The position numbers were made by a program, and so were the translations under genes. From the NCBI GenBank assembly GCA_963971305.1, contig OZ020303.1:15931184-15995183 (forward strand): 64,000 nt of DNA. Reading direction: 5' to 3'. How positions within the stretch are numbered: the first letter of the stretch is position 1; each line of letters starts with the position of its first letter. Shown piece by piece: positions 33,007-45,224 of this stretch. The notes beneath the pieces are model-generated. The model was not told the DNA's origin. It saw only the letters and a list, made by a program, of their open reading frames with translations, and did not search any database. This DNA comes from Arcuatula senhousia. Its lineage: Eukaryota; Mollusca; Bivalvia; Mytilida; Mytilidae.

Positions 33007-34668
33007 TTATTCTATTCTGTAAGTTTCGATAGATCTTAGATGGTTATTGCATATAAGCAATGCATGTGAAAGTCCGTAATGGTTAATACTAATAGAAAGA
33101 GCCTGTGGGTCCTTGATGCCATCGTCCTCAGTTAGAATTATCTCCTGTGTTTTGGCGTCTTTTGATATCTTGTGGATATTTTTTGCCCCTGATATATACA
33201 GGTTGTCATTTTTGTCTAACGCCAGGCCTCTTGGGCTATGTAGATAGGGACTGTTGTAATACAGTCTCTGGACTCCTTCCGGTTCAATTAGATGAACTTC
33301 GTGGTTGTTATTGTTTGACCAAAATAATCGACCGGTCTGGTTGTATGTTATGAACTTGGGAAAAAATCTGAGTAGGACTTTCATGAGCTTTTTGCCCTCC
33401 TTGTCTATTACCGTGATAGATTTCGAGTCGTGTGCCACTGCAATGTTCTTTTCAAAGCAAGCAACAGCAACGCATTTCTCGTCAGCAACTGGGATGTAGG
33501 CTTCTCTCTTGTAAAGAACCAAATCCACTGGTTGTATGCCTCTCTCATTTGCAGCAACCATTGCTGATTTGTCATCATATACAGCAACGTCTAATGGAAT
33601 ATATTGCAGTTTTAACTTTTTCAGTTCTCGTCCTTCCGTGTTGCAAACCAAGAGGTTTTCGTCATTAAAACTACATAATAGGATTTTATTATTAGGTAGG
33701 AAGCAGCCTCTTTTAACCTCGGTTTTAGGACCAAGCTGCTTAGTGTCAAACTTATGAGTGGGAACATTGAGCGGTGGCTGGACGTCTTTTTGGCGTTTTT
33801 CGAGTCGTCTAAGCTTAAATAGTCCCGTTGCGTTTGTCGCACGGACGAGAACCGTCCCCATGTCAGGAAGAAAGGCTTTAATGTCGCCTGCAGTGTCAGA
33901 AGGTATGAATTCAAGGTCAAGCTTGGTATTCTCCCATTGAACGTTGCGGATCTTGTCCTCTTGTTCAGCATATTTTGGCTCCAATGTTTTAATGACCGTG
34001 AACATGTGAGTATCAGTTGCACTTTCCTTCAGCGTCTCTAAATCGTTTTCCCATGTTTCTAGTGCCTTGTTAACGTTAACAAGTTCATTCCTTCCTTGTT
34101 GAACTTGAGTTGCACTTTCAGAGTGTTTGCTTATCAGGCTTGCTTTCAGTTCATCTTCGATTCTATTCAAATATGTGTTTATTTTCGAACGCATGCGTTT
34201 TATTTCGTTCGTTATTAGTTCTTTTTGCTCGTTCAAAGCCAAGTTGTTTGCGTCTTTACTTCTCAATATTTCGGTTATAATTTCTCTCAATTCCTTGATC
34301 TTAGTCTCTAGGTCTGCAAGAATTGGGCCCTTTTTGACATCCTTTGAAGCCTTTTCAATCGTTACAACATTTGTGCAATCCTTGTGCCCTTCTGTAAAGC
34401 ATGTGGCACACATGATGTCATCATGCAGTTTGCAGAAGAATGTTAACTTCTGATCTTCATGTTTCTTGCATGTATCAGAAACGTTTAGGGTTGTGGAACT
34501 TACACTTTCAACCCTTTGGAGTGTTACAACTTTGTGATTCTTTGTCAGAGTTGTTTTGCAATGAACGGAAGCACACTCGGTACATAATGGTTCAGTACAG
34601 TCGGAACACCAATGGCCGGCTTCTACCTTGTCGTCACAACAAGCACAGACGTAGCTCTGGTCGGACAT
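33007..34668 (-). CDS. TRIM-like B-box protein without RING
   Basis: Single-exon frame of 553 residues starting MSDQSYVCACC. Order: B-box-like zinc module at 8-48 (CACCDDKVEAGHWCSDC...CTECASVHC), second B-box at 67-104 (CKKHEDQKLTFFCKLHDDIMCATC...H), coiled coil at ~115-245, and a C-terminal beta-propeller-like region (~290-553) with repeated DKSAMVAANERG, NGQTGRLFWSN-like and GLALDKNDNLYISG motifs resembling NHL/WD blades. No RING finger precedes the first B-box, so ubiquitin ligase activity is not implied. Such B-box/propeller proteins are greatly expanded in bivalves and often tied to innate immunity; no role is shown here. A TTTTTAG acceptor 10 nt before the ATG (34679-34680) suggests a spliced 5' UTR. 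Confidence 0.85.
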   Translation of the reverse strand: MSDQSYVCACCDDKVEAGHWCSDCTEPLCTECASVHCKTTLTKNHKVVTLQRVESVSSTTLNVSDTCKKHEDQKLTFFCKLHDDIMCATCFTEGHKDCTNVVTIEKASKDVKKGPILADLETKIKELREIITEILRSKDANNLALNEQKELITNEIKRMRSKINTYLNRIEDELKASLISKHSESATQVQQGRNELVNVNKALETWENDLETLKESATDTHMFTVIKTLEPKYAEQEDKIRNVQWENTKLDLEFIPSDTAGDIKAFLPDMGTVLVRATNATGLFKLRRLEKRQKDVQPPLNVPTHKFDTKQLGPKTEVKRGCFLPNNKILLCSFNDENLLVCNTEGRELKKLKLQYIPLDVAVYDDKSAMVAANERGIQPVDLVLYKREAYIPVADEKCVAVACFEKNIAVAHDSKSITVIDKEGKKLMKVLLRFFPKFITYNQTGRLFWSNNNNHEVHLIEPEGVQRLYYNSPYLHSPRGLALDKNDNLYISGAKNIHKISKDAKTQEIILTEDDGIKDPQALSISINHYGLSHALLICNNHLRSIETYRIE

Positions 34669-34678
34669 TTCCTGATAG

Positions 34679-37600
34679 CTAAAAATATAAAAAGGTAACG
34701 TTATGCATCACCGATACATATGCTTTTAAAAAGAGGGAATGGGATAAATGTGGACCGAAGTAAAACTTTTTATCTTTTTTTATCTTTAAGTTTAATTTCT
34801 CCAGTAAGTCTGTTTCTTGTAACAATGTAGACTTTGTTGTCTAATAGAGTGATAGAATGAGCTTTAATTTTAAAGAATTGTTTTGATATTGTTTATTAAA
34901 ATGTTAGTTTATAAATTTTCAAAAATCATATAAAAGTTTAAGGATAATGAGCCTGTCATTTATGCTCGATAACACCCATCAAAGTTATAGAAAACCTACC
35001 TTTTTGTTTCTTGTTCATTTACACTCCCTTTATTAGTATTGATTTCTACAAATATCAGATCTATGAATATCAAATTATACAGTTATTTTATGGATTATAA
35101 TTTTGAATAGTTCTTAAATATAATTTTCATATTTTCTTTCAAGCGTATTCTCTGTAAAATTGATTTATTAGAGCAAATTATTATGGTAAATCGTCGAGGT
35201 CTGTGATCTGACCGTTTTTCATCCAATTTTTCGACTTTCACTCTACACAATTCGTACGGATTTTCTCGCGAAAAGAACATGTTGAAGACCACTTTAAGAC
35301 TTAAACGTAGACTGAACACAGCCACCATGGCTACGAAGTCTCCGCTTGCGCATTGTGCAATACAAACTGCAAGGGCAGATCCAGAAAATTTTGAAACGGG
35401 GTAGCCAATAGCCGATTACTAAGAACAAATCTCCATGGCAATTTTGCCAATTCTACACGAAAATAACAAAATGTCCAAATCAAAGAGGGTCTCTGCTGTT
35501 AGCGTCCCAAGAATGTCAGCAATCAATTCGAATTTAACAGTTTAATACAAGTACGTCTTTTAATCACAAATACGAGTGATGTGTATATCTCTGTTTTACA
35601 TCCTTTTGCGTAAAAAGAGAAACATTGTGTCCATAAATTACTTCTGGTTCATTTTAAATAGTTTTAGAAAGATTTAATACGTGGAAATGTTTCAGACTTT
35701 CATAATTGATTCTTTGAATCTCTTTGAAATCCCAACATCATTCTGCCAATATTATATTTTTGTTGGTCTGAATTGGTTGCTACTCTTACAGCTTTTGATA
35801 AAGATGACTATTCTTTTCTGATAATCAACTTTCAGCACTTTTAGATTTTTATACTTTTCTCTTCGTATTCTACCGGTATTTGACTTCCAGTTTGCCAAGA
35901 AGTGCATTTCTGGGGCCATACTGTCACTGATGATTTTTTTTTGTAAACGAAACCACGAGCAAGAGAATTTATTCCCTCGGCATACAGTTAATCTTATTAT
36001 CATATATTATTATCTCCGTGCCCAACGAATGGGGAAGGGATATAGCGTTCGGAGCATTTGTTTGTAATGGTTGTTGTTTTTTTCCCAATAACTAATTAAG
36101 AATTACACACCACAGAGTAATGATATTTGGTCAGTGGGTACATCTTTGACAGTAGCCAACATCCGTTTCAAAAGTAAGTCATCTTGACCTACATGTTTCG
36201 CATGAATGACTCAGGTTAACATTTTGGTTAAGGTCCATATCTCAGCATCTGCAAGTGGTAGAAAGATAATATTGGGTCAGTGCGTATATATTGGTTATTA
36301 AAATAAGGTCATCTTGACCTACATTCTCTGCATGAATTGCTAAAGTTAAAATTTTTGTTAAGGTCCATATCTCAGTAACTGCAAGTGGTAGAGGGATGCT
36401 ATGAGTCAGTAGGAACATCTAGAATAGTAATAAGTTTAAACATAATTAGCATCCGTACCAAAAAAGTCACCTTGACCAACATTTGGCATGAATGACTAAG
36501 TTTTATAACAACTGCAAGTGGTAGAGGAATTTACTCCATATCTTTTCATAAAATATGAGTAACCAACATCCGTTCCTGATGTAGATTACCATGACCCACG
36601 GTGAGGGGTTTTTACTGTTTATGCGACTGCTCCATTTCTGTATTTGTATTGTACCAAATTTAGCTACATCTTATATCTGATGTTTTTGGTTTTTGTTGTT
36701 GTATTCTTTTAGGGGGCATCTGACTAAGATATTTAAGATGTGTATAGTGTACACCATATCCTTTGTTTCTGTGAACCAAGTATTAGATACACAATTAAAT
36801 CCTTTTCATGGTGCCAAACTACCCATGCCTTATCAAACATTTTTATAACTTTGTAAAATGTCATTGTCACTCTATATAGAAACAAGATGATGTCCAAAAT
36901 ACATGATGTCCCACATCACAACTAATCATTTGACAATGGTTAATTGGTATGTTCGTATCCTAATCCATATGTTAATAAAAAAAGTTTCATTATGATAGTA
37001 TACTAGTACTTCCTGTATGAAAAAGTAACTTCAGCCGGTAAATAAACCCAACTATAACACACTCTTTTTCTGTCATCAGTCAACAAAAAAGTTGGTGACA
37101 CATGTAAAACTCTGTGTTCATATTCTGATGCATATGTGAAGACATCATTCTTCTCTTATGAAAAAGTAACTGCAACATGAAGGTAAACCTGATTTCGCAC
37201 ACAAAAAAAAACAGACTAACAGACCTAGACACTGTATGTCGCTGTACTTTATAGGCAAGGCATAAAAAATTAGCATAACTCAAGCTTTGTTTACCTTACC
37301 CCACACCCTTCAATTTGTGGAAGTTTCATGAAATTCTACCCAGGCAATAAAGTTATGCCTCTGAAACTCATTTCAAAATGAAGAAAAGCTAAACTCTACT
37401 CTCTGATGTTTTCACAATAGAGGGAGAAGACAATCATGGTTTTGTCTTGAAGATGGATATGGTGAATACTGTCATTTGAATAAGGTATCTGTATATAAAG
37501 TTCCATTCACCTACAGATCTTGAAATATTGATACCGGGTATAACCTAATATTTAAACCTTGCTTACTTCTATTTTATAGTGCTTAACCATAATCAGGCCA

Positions 37601-37890
37601 AGGTCAAATGATTGTGACACAACTGTGCTAAGATAGCACAGGCCAGGAGTATGTACGCTAAGAATTTGTAACCAAAGAAATATTTTTTAAGATATGGAAC
37701 GTTCCATAGAATCTTCCCTCAAATGTCTAAGATGCTGTCAACACTACCACCTATCAAGTAATCCCAATGTCTACCTCCACAACACAGACAACAGCTTCTT
37801 GTCAATATAGAAAGAAGAGGCTCAGCTATCACTGCAGAGGCTTCATCGCCTTATTCTTCATCTTGTTATCTTCTTTTGTCAAAGAAGAAA
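34679..37890. other. Upstream flank of the TRIM-like gene
   Basis: AT-rich DNA expected to hold the 5' UTR intron and promoter of the minus-strand TRIM-like gene. I found no convincing TATA or initiator. A tandem repeat lies at 36070-36545. Confidence 0.5.
36070..36545 (+). repeat. ~120-bp tandem repeat, about three copies
   Basis: Units contain AAGGTCCATATCTCAG, ACTGCAAGTGGTAGA, GTCATCTTGACCTACAT and GCATGAATGACT in the same order, with decay toward the right. Confidence 0.75.
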
Positions 37891-38745
37891 AGAGGCTCCT
37901 AGGAGCCTGAATTGCTCACCTGTCTTGATGTCAACCCTATGAAGAACTTTGTAGAGCTGAATAAGCTGAACATTTAAGCAAGCAACAGCTTTTCTCTTTC
38001 AGCAATAATTTGAAATTCATTCTGTAGGCCAAAAACGTGCAAAATGTTATTTTTAAGGGCCGTCTGAACACTTTGACTCTATAGAGACTTTTTTTAAAAG
38101 CTTAATGAACTGAACATTTTAGCAAGCAATCACTTTTCTTTATCTGCTATTGTTTTCATTATATACCAGTAAGCCATAAACATGAAAACATGTTTTTTCA
38201 GGCGCTGTAATTCCTATAAGGGGTCATCTGACAACTCCGATCCTATGGAGACTTTTGTAGAGGTAAATGAGCTGAACATTTAAACAAGCAACAGCTTTTC
38301 TCTATCTGAAATAGTTTTCATTCTATATGCCAAAAACACTATTTTTCGCCTTTAAGGGGTTGTTAACCCTATAAGGGGTCATCTGACAACTTTGACCCTA
38401 TGAGAACTTTTGTCGAGGTAAATGAGCTGAACATCTGAGCAGGCAACAGCTTTTCTCTATCTGCAATAGTTTTCAATTTTTAGGCCAAAAACACTATTTT
38501 TCGCCTTTCAGGGGCTGTAACCCCTATAAGGGGTCATCTGACAACTTCAACCCTATGAAAACTTTTGTAGAGCTAAATGAGCTGAACATATAAGCAAGCA
38601 ACAGCTTTTCTCTATCTGCAAAAGTGTTCATTCTATAGGGCAAAAACATGAAAAAAGGCTATTTTTGACCTTTAAAGGGCCATAACCCCTATTAGGATTC
38701 CTCTGAAAACTTTGACCCAATGGAGACTTTTGTACAGCTAATAAT
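37891..38745 (-). repeat. AGCTCACC-family element, reverse orientation
   Basis: Starts with the reversed 3' module AGAGGCTCCTAGGAGCCTGAATTGCTCACCTG and continues as about five reversed 150-bp monomers (GCAACAGCTTTTCTC, GGGGTCATCTGACAAC). The matching left end is missing. Confidence 0.85.
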
Positions 38746-39697
38746 TCATAAGAGCCTAAAATCCTTCAGATTTTTAGCTCACCTGGCCAAAGGCCATGTG
38801 AGCTATTGCCATCACTTGGCGTCCGTCGTCGTCGTCGTCGTCGTCGTCCGTCGTCGTCGTCGTTAACTTTTCTTCAAACTTCTTCTCCTCTGAAACGGCT
38901 GCTCAGATTCAAACCAAATTTGGTCTGGTGGTACTTTAGGGTATCCCCCACAGAACTGATGTGGGGATTTTTGATTCGTCGAAAAACATGGCCGCCGTTG
39001 CTAAAAATAGACCTGGGGGGTCAGACTACTGTTTTTGGCTTGTAAATCAAAAAGTATAAGAGATAGATGAAATCTGATGCCACGCTACTGCTTCAGCATC
39101 AAAAGCTCTACAAAAGTCTCCATTGAGTCGAAGTTGTCAGATGACCCCTTATGGGAGTTACGGCACCTTAAAGGTGAAAAATAGCATTTTTTCATGTTTT
39201 TTGCCTATAGAATGAAAACTATTGCAGATAGAGAGAAGCTGTTGCTTGCTTAAATGTTCAGCTTATTTAGCTCTACAAAAGTCTCCATAAGGTCAAAGTT
39301 GTCAGATGACCCCTTATAGGGGTTATGGCCCCTTAAAGGCAAAAATAGAGTTTTTGGCCTATAGAATGAAAACTATTGAAGATAGAGAAAAGCTATTGCT
39401 TGCTTAAATGTTCAGCTCGTTTAGCTCTACACAAGCCTCCATAGGGTCGAAGTTGTCAGATGACCCCTTATAGGGGTTACAGCCCCTTAAAGGCATTAAA
39501 TAGTGTTTTTGGTCTATGGAATGAAAACTGTTGCAGATAAAGAAAAGTTGTTGCTTGCTTAAATGTTCAGCTCATTTAGCTCTACAAAAGTTTCCATAGG
39601 GTCAAAGTTGCCAGAGGACCCCTTATAGTGGTTACGGCCCCTTAAAGGCAAAAAATGGTGTTTTTGGCCTATAGAATGAAAACTATTGCAGATAGAA

Positions 39698-40863
39698 ACT
39701 AGAGGCTCCCAGGAGCCTGAATCGCTCACCTTGTATTCGATGATACTTATAAGCTGGATATTTTAAAAAAGGACTGCTACCCCTCTGGTGAATTATCAAT
39801 TTTATTGTTCTAAGGGAAACAACTCCTATCAAGAAAGGTCTTACAACTTTGACCCCATTACATAATTTTTAAATCTTTGTGTGCTTAACCATATGTAATT
39901 AAAAATTTTCAAATATCTTGTATTGTTTCCAAGATATTAGTCTGAAAAAAGCAAAATTTGAAGAAGAAAAAAACAGAAAAAGGGCAATAACTCCTATAAC
40001 CATTGTCAGATCTTCTTCAAAACTTCTGAGCAGGTAGATCTTTATGTGCTGACCATTATTACCCAAATAGAATTTTAATATCTGTTCCCATATTTGAGTA
40101 ATTTGCAAAAAAATGAAATTTACCCATATGTTCTATTTTTAGCCATGGCAGCCATTTTTTTTGTCGAATCAAAATTTTGAAGGATGATTTTGTAGACCAC
40201 ATACTACAGAACAACCCTATTAAGTTTCATTTCATTTGACTGAGCAGTTTCAGAGAAGAAGATTTTTGAAAAGTTTAACAAAAAACTGTGAAAATGATCA
40301 ATTTTTACAATCCAAGGGGTATAACTCCTAAAGGAATGATCCTACAACTTTGACTCTGATACAACTTTTGTAGATCTTGATGTGCTTAGTCATATGCAAT
40401 TTAAATTTTTGAAATATCTTGTATGGTTTTCAAGATATAGGGCTAAATAAGAAAAAATTTTGAAAAAAATCCAGAAAAAGGGCAATAACTCCTACATCTG
40501 TTGTTGGATCTACTTGAAAATTTCTGGGCAGGTAGATCTTCAGGTGCTGATCACTTTAACCCTATGCCAGAATTTTGATATCTGTTACCGTTTTTGAGTA
40601 ATTTGCAAAAAACTGCAATTTACCCCTATGTTCTATTTTTAGCCATGGCGGCCATGTTTTTTGTCGAATCAAAATTTCGAACGATAATTTTGTAGAGGAC
40701 ATACTACAGAACAATCCTACCAAGTTTTATTACATTTGGCCAAGCGGTTTCAGAGAAGAAGATTTTTGAAAAGTTGAACGACGGACGACAGACGACGGAC
40801 GACGGACGACGGACGCCAAGTGATTGCAAAAGCTCACATTGCCTTCGGCAAGGTGAGCTAAAA
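39698..40863 (-). mobile_element. Full-length reverse copy nested in the array
   Basis: Begins AACTAGAGGCTCCCAGGAGCC and ends GGTGAGCTAAAAA. The host monomer GATAGAAA|AAAGCTGTTGC is split within an A-run. It is 1.16 kb, with two long units each carrying TTCTATTTTTAGCCATGGC instead of the short 153-bp monomers. Confidence 0.88.
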
Positions 40864-41780
40864 AGCTGTTGCTTGCTTAAATGTTCAGCTCATTTAGCTC
40901 TACAAAAGTCTCCATAGGGTCAAAGTTGTCAGATGACCCCTTATAGGGGTTATGGCCCCTTAAAGGCAAAAAATAGAGTTTTTTGCCTATAGAATGAAAA
41001 CTATTGCAGATAGAGAAAAGCTGTTGCTTGCAGAAATGTTCAGCACATTTAGCTCTACACAAGTCTCCATATGGTCGAAGTTGTCAGATGACCCCTTATA
41101 GGGGTTACAGCCCCTTAAAGGCATTTTAGTGTTTTTGGTCTATGGAAAACTATTGCAGATAAAGAAAAGTTGTTGCTTGCTTAAATGTTCAGCTCATTTA
41201 GCTCTACAAAAGTTTCCATAGGGTCAAAGTTGCCAGAGGACCCCTTATAGTGGTTACGGCCCCTTAAAGGCAAAAAATGGTGTTTTTGGCCTATAGAATG
41301 AAAACTATTGCAGATAGAAAAAAGCTGTTGCTTGCTTAAATGTTCAGCTCATTTAGCTCTACAAAAGTCTCCATAGGGTCAAAGTTGTCAGATGACCCCT
41401 TATAGGGGTTATGGCCCCTTAAAGGCAAAAAATAGAGTTTTTTGCCTATAGAATGAAAACTATTGCAGATAGAGAAAAGCTGTTGCTTGCATAAATGTTC
41501 AGCACATTTAGCTCTACACAAGTCTCCATATGGTCGAAGTTGTCAGATGACCCCTTATAGGGGTTACAGCCCCTTAAAGGCATTAAATAGTGTTTTTGGT
41601 CTATGGAAAACTATTGCAGATAAAGAAAAGTTGTTGCTTGCTTAAATGTTCAGCTCATTTAGCTCTACAAAAGTTCTCATAGGGTCAAAGTTGCCAGATG
41701 ACCCCTTATAGTGGTTACGGCCTCTTAAAGGCAAAAATTAGAGTTTTTGGCCTATAGGATGAAAACTATTGCAGATAGAG
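40860..41780 (+). repeat. 459-bp higher-order repeat of three monomers
   Basis: The segment from about 40877 is repeated almost exactly 459 bp later (41336), three times the 153-bp monomer. Monomer variants (for instance CATATGGTCGAAG and TGCCAGAGGACC) recur in the same order. Confidence 0.8.
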
Positions 41781-42202
41781 AAGAGTTGTTGCTTGCTTAA
41801 ATGTTCAGCTCGTTTAGCTCTACACAAGCCTCCACAGGGTTGAAGTTGTCAGATGACCCCTTATAGGGGTTACAGCCCCTTAAAGGCAAAAAATATTGTG
41901 TTTTTGGCCTAAAGAAAGAAAACTTTTTCAGATAGAGAAAAGATGTTGCTTGCTTAAATGTTCAGCTTAATTAGCTCTACAAAAGTCTCCATAGGGTCGA
42001 AGTTGTCAGATGACCCCTTTAAGGGTTTATGGCCCTTTAAAGGTGAAAAATAGTGTTTTTTGCTTTGGAATGAAAACTAGTATTGCAGATAGAGTAAAGC
42101 TTTTTATTGCTTAAACATTCAGCTCATTTAGCTATACCAAAGTCTTCAAAGGGTTGACATTTAGACCAGGTGAGCGATTCAGGCTCCTGGGAGCCTCTTG
42201 TT

Positions 42203-42440
42203 TCTATCTGTTATGGTTGCTGAGTTATAAGCCATTTTAAGTGGTTTTACCCTATGTTCTATTTTTAGTAACATCAGCCATGTTTTTTATAGAATCATTT
42301 CAGAATGAGGATCATTTGTTGCCAACATGTCATATACCATTCCTGGTTCAGAGGAGGAGATTTTTGAAATTGTTAACGAACAACGACAGATGCATAGTGA
42401 TGGCAAAGGCTCACATGGCCTTTGGCCAGGTCAGCTAAAA
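42203..42440 (-). repeat. AGCTCACC-family left end, reverse, truncated
   Basis: Reads toward GCTCACATGGCCTTTGGCCAGGTCAGCTAAAAA at 42437, the left end in reverse. The 3' half is missing. Confidence 0.8.
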
Positions 42441-45224
42441 AGGCTTTTCCTACTTGCAAATGAAGAATATAAAAACAAAATCATTCTTTTCTAATGATCT
42501 ATTTAATTTTTTGAGTATAAAAAATATTTATTGTGATTTAAGGACAAGAAAAAATAATAAAAATCAATATAGTACACATAAATATAAAATTGTACAAGAA
42601 TGGAAATGTAAAATAGTGATATGTTAAAGGTTATCTAAAATGGAAGCCTTTAGAAGGCTGGAATGTATGAGTTAAGGTTTATTTACAAAAATATAAAATT
42701 AACACAAAAAGAATGATTATATTGCTATACATTTGTATATATTTCTGATTACATAAAACTTAACTGGAAACTGACATGGAAAAAGCTTTAAACCATGAAT
42801 TGGGATGTATTAATTACATTATTTATATACAATTTAACCTCAACTATATCTATGTGACCTTTTATACATATTCATTTTCATATAAAATTGATAAAAATGA
42901 GAATTATGGCACATATTCAAAATTATACAGTGAAGATTTTATATACAAAATGATATGTTTTTTTTTTGTAAAAACTTGAATACATTAAAACAGATATGTA
43001 CAAAAAAATAACAATAAAAGTTTTAATTGAAAATCCTTATATTTTCTAAAATGCTACAATTAGGACTTCAAGATACACTCTATTCCTTGTAAAAACTACA
43101 ACAAAGATATGTTAAAAATATCCTTAAAATTGAGTTTAAGAATATATATTTTTTAAAAAGGTTTCATGTATATCAAGGCTTTTCAACAATTTACTGTAAA
43201 ATACCTTCATAAATTAAAAATCTACATTTTTTTTATTGTATAACCAGTATTTAAATTCCTGAATAAAAATTTACTAATATAACTTCTTTTTTTTTAGAAT
43301 ATTATTATTTAATGACAGAATTTCAACCAAAAAATCTTTATGGCTCATTTAAACATGTTATTTGTATGCCTTTGCAACATTTAAACCAGTGACAATTAAG
43401 AACTGAAGTAAAAATGCTTTCCAGTTATTCAATCACTTAACAACCCTGATTTATTGAAATATACAACCTTGTTGGATATTGGTTACAAAAATTACAAGTA
43501 CATGAAAATTTACAGAATGCATCTACACTTTACGTTCTGGACATAGACAAACTTACCTACATGTATGGTTAGGAAGTTGAAAATTATAAAAAGAAATCTA
43601 CTTTTCTCTTAATTAAAGACTGTAATAAAGTCTTGAGAATTTTGAAGAAATGTCAATGTAGATCTACATGAAGTGAATAACATACAAATACACAACCTGT
43701 CTTTACAATCTAAACTATATCATACATATAATAACCATACATGTAGATATTCAGTGATAAAGTCCACAACCATTATCAGAATATGGAATGATACATGTAT
43801 GAACTAAGTGCCTAAATAAAATTACATCCACCTGAGATATGTGCATGTTTTTGAAAAAAACCAACCTAATTTGACTATACTTTGTATAATGTATATTGAA
43901 AAATAATGTTACACAAGTTTCCAGATCAGAGGTCTTTTTAAATGATACCAACATGGTTCACAATTAGGTGTTTTAAGAGAAGAAGATATTAAGCCTATTT
44001 TAAATGTAAAGCATGAAGCATATCAATTAGGTAGAAATTTAATTATACAATGAATGCAATATTTTTGAGTTTTATTGGTGTGTATAAGCGTGGACCTAAG
44101 CACATTTTTAATGAAGCGCGAAAGCGCTTCATGTTGAAAATGTGCGCAAAGGTCCACGCTTTTACACACCAATAAAACTCAAAAATATTGCATTCAATGT
44201 ATATAATTACATTCCGATAAAATACATTTAATGTTTGCACAGAAAATTGCACGAAATGCATGGTTTATCTTTTTAAAAATTACTCCGCGCAAGTCGTTGT
44301 TCAGGTGGCACGTGCAAGTGAGTTTTATCGAGAAATAAAACTGCATTATTAACCAATCTAAACTGTCATTATAAATTAGAATGTAATTATATGGACTTGA
44401 ATAACCAGCTTCATGACTTTACAGGCATAATAGGTGCTTCATGGTTCATCATCAAATTCACTGACCTAATACCAAACCTCTTCTTTTATTAAGACACCAA
44501 TTTGCCAAACCTCTTGATGTCATTCAAATTCAATTGAAAAGAGATTTGCTGATCTGGAAAGAAGTAAAAAAAGGTAGTTCATTATATATTGGGTTATATA
44601 ATAACTACCACGTTTTCCTAATATAAATTATATATTTGGTACACAAATAGATATGTAAAAAAATCAACAAATATACGTAATATTTCTGTCTTAAAATCTT
44701 AACAACTTCATCAAAATAATGAGTGCTTCTAAGAACTTTTTCTTATGAAAATGTTTTCAGCTAGATTAAAAAAAACCAAACCTTTTGATTTAGTTATAAC
44801 AACCAATTATCACATTAAAAAAAAACAACCCAAAACATAAAGTGGACATAACATTGTTCTTTCATTGTAAACAAAATAAACCAAAAAAGGCTACAAAGCA
44901 CTTTAGTTGAGCAAAATACTTACAGTGGAAAAAAACTACACTTGTTACAAGATAAAATTTCAACCATTTCTTGATTTTCTTCACATTCTCAGTAAAAATG
45001 GATTTCTGATTCAAGAAAATTTCTATCTAAATCAAATACTAAAATAAAGGTTCTATTCAAAAAGTGCATAGTAAACCTTTAACCTAATTAATCATTATGC
45101 TTTTATATATTTGCAAAATATTTAAGAATAATACAGTAATATTTCATATTAAGAAAACTGGGTCTAATGTTAAAAACATCCAACTAACAAATTCATAATA
45201 TCTATGGTTGCACATAAAAATGAA
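42441..45224. other. AT-rich flank and likely 3' UTR of bark
   Basis: No gene on either strand. The part next to 45224 should hold the bark 3' UTR. A minus-strand AATAAA at 44485-44490 is a candidate poly(A) signal about 735 nt past the stop. Confidence 0.5.
44044..44203. repeat. 160-bp near-perfect hairpin
   Basis: Two arms of about 75 bp pair across GAAGCGC-GAAA-GCGCTTC. The left arm carries CAATATTTTTGAGTTTTATTGG and TGGACCT; the right arm carries their complements. Mismatches are few. A second inverted pair (ATATAATTACATTC at 44201, GAATGTAATTATAT at 44379) brackets the next 190 bp. It is probably a foldback MITE. Confidence 0.85.

Larger units (their letters stand above)
38771..42203 (+). 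mobile_element. Large AGCTCACC-family element with nested copy
   Basis: Left end TTTTTAGCTCACCTGGCC at 38771, then a (CGT)n stretch, a first unit with AACATGGCCGCCGTTGC and about a dozen ~153-bp monomers, and a right end (CAGGTGAGCGATTC, AGGCTCCTGGGAGCCT, CTTGTTT) at 42166-42203. It is interrupted at 39698-40863 by a reverse-oriented member of the same family. Confidence 0.88.

Noticed and set aside
40877..41521. Two near-identical 61-codon frames
   Set aside because: Products of the 459-bp higher-order repeat, not duplicated genes.
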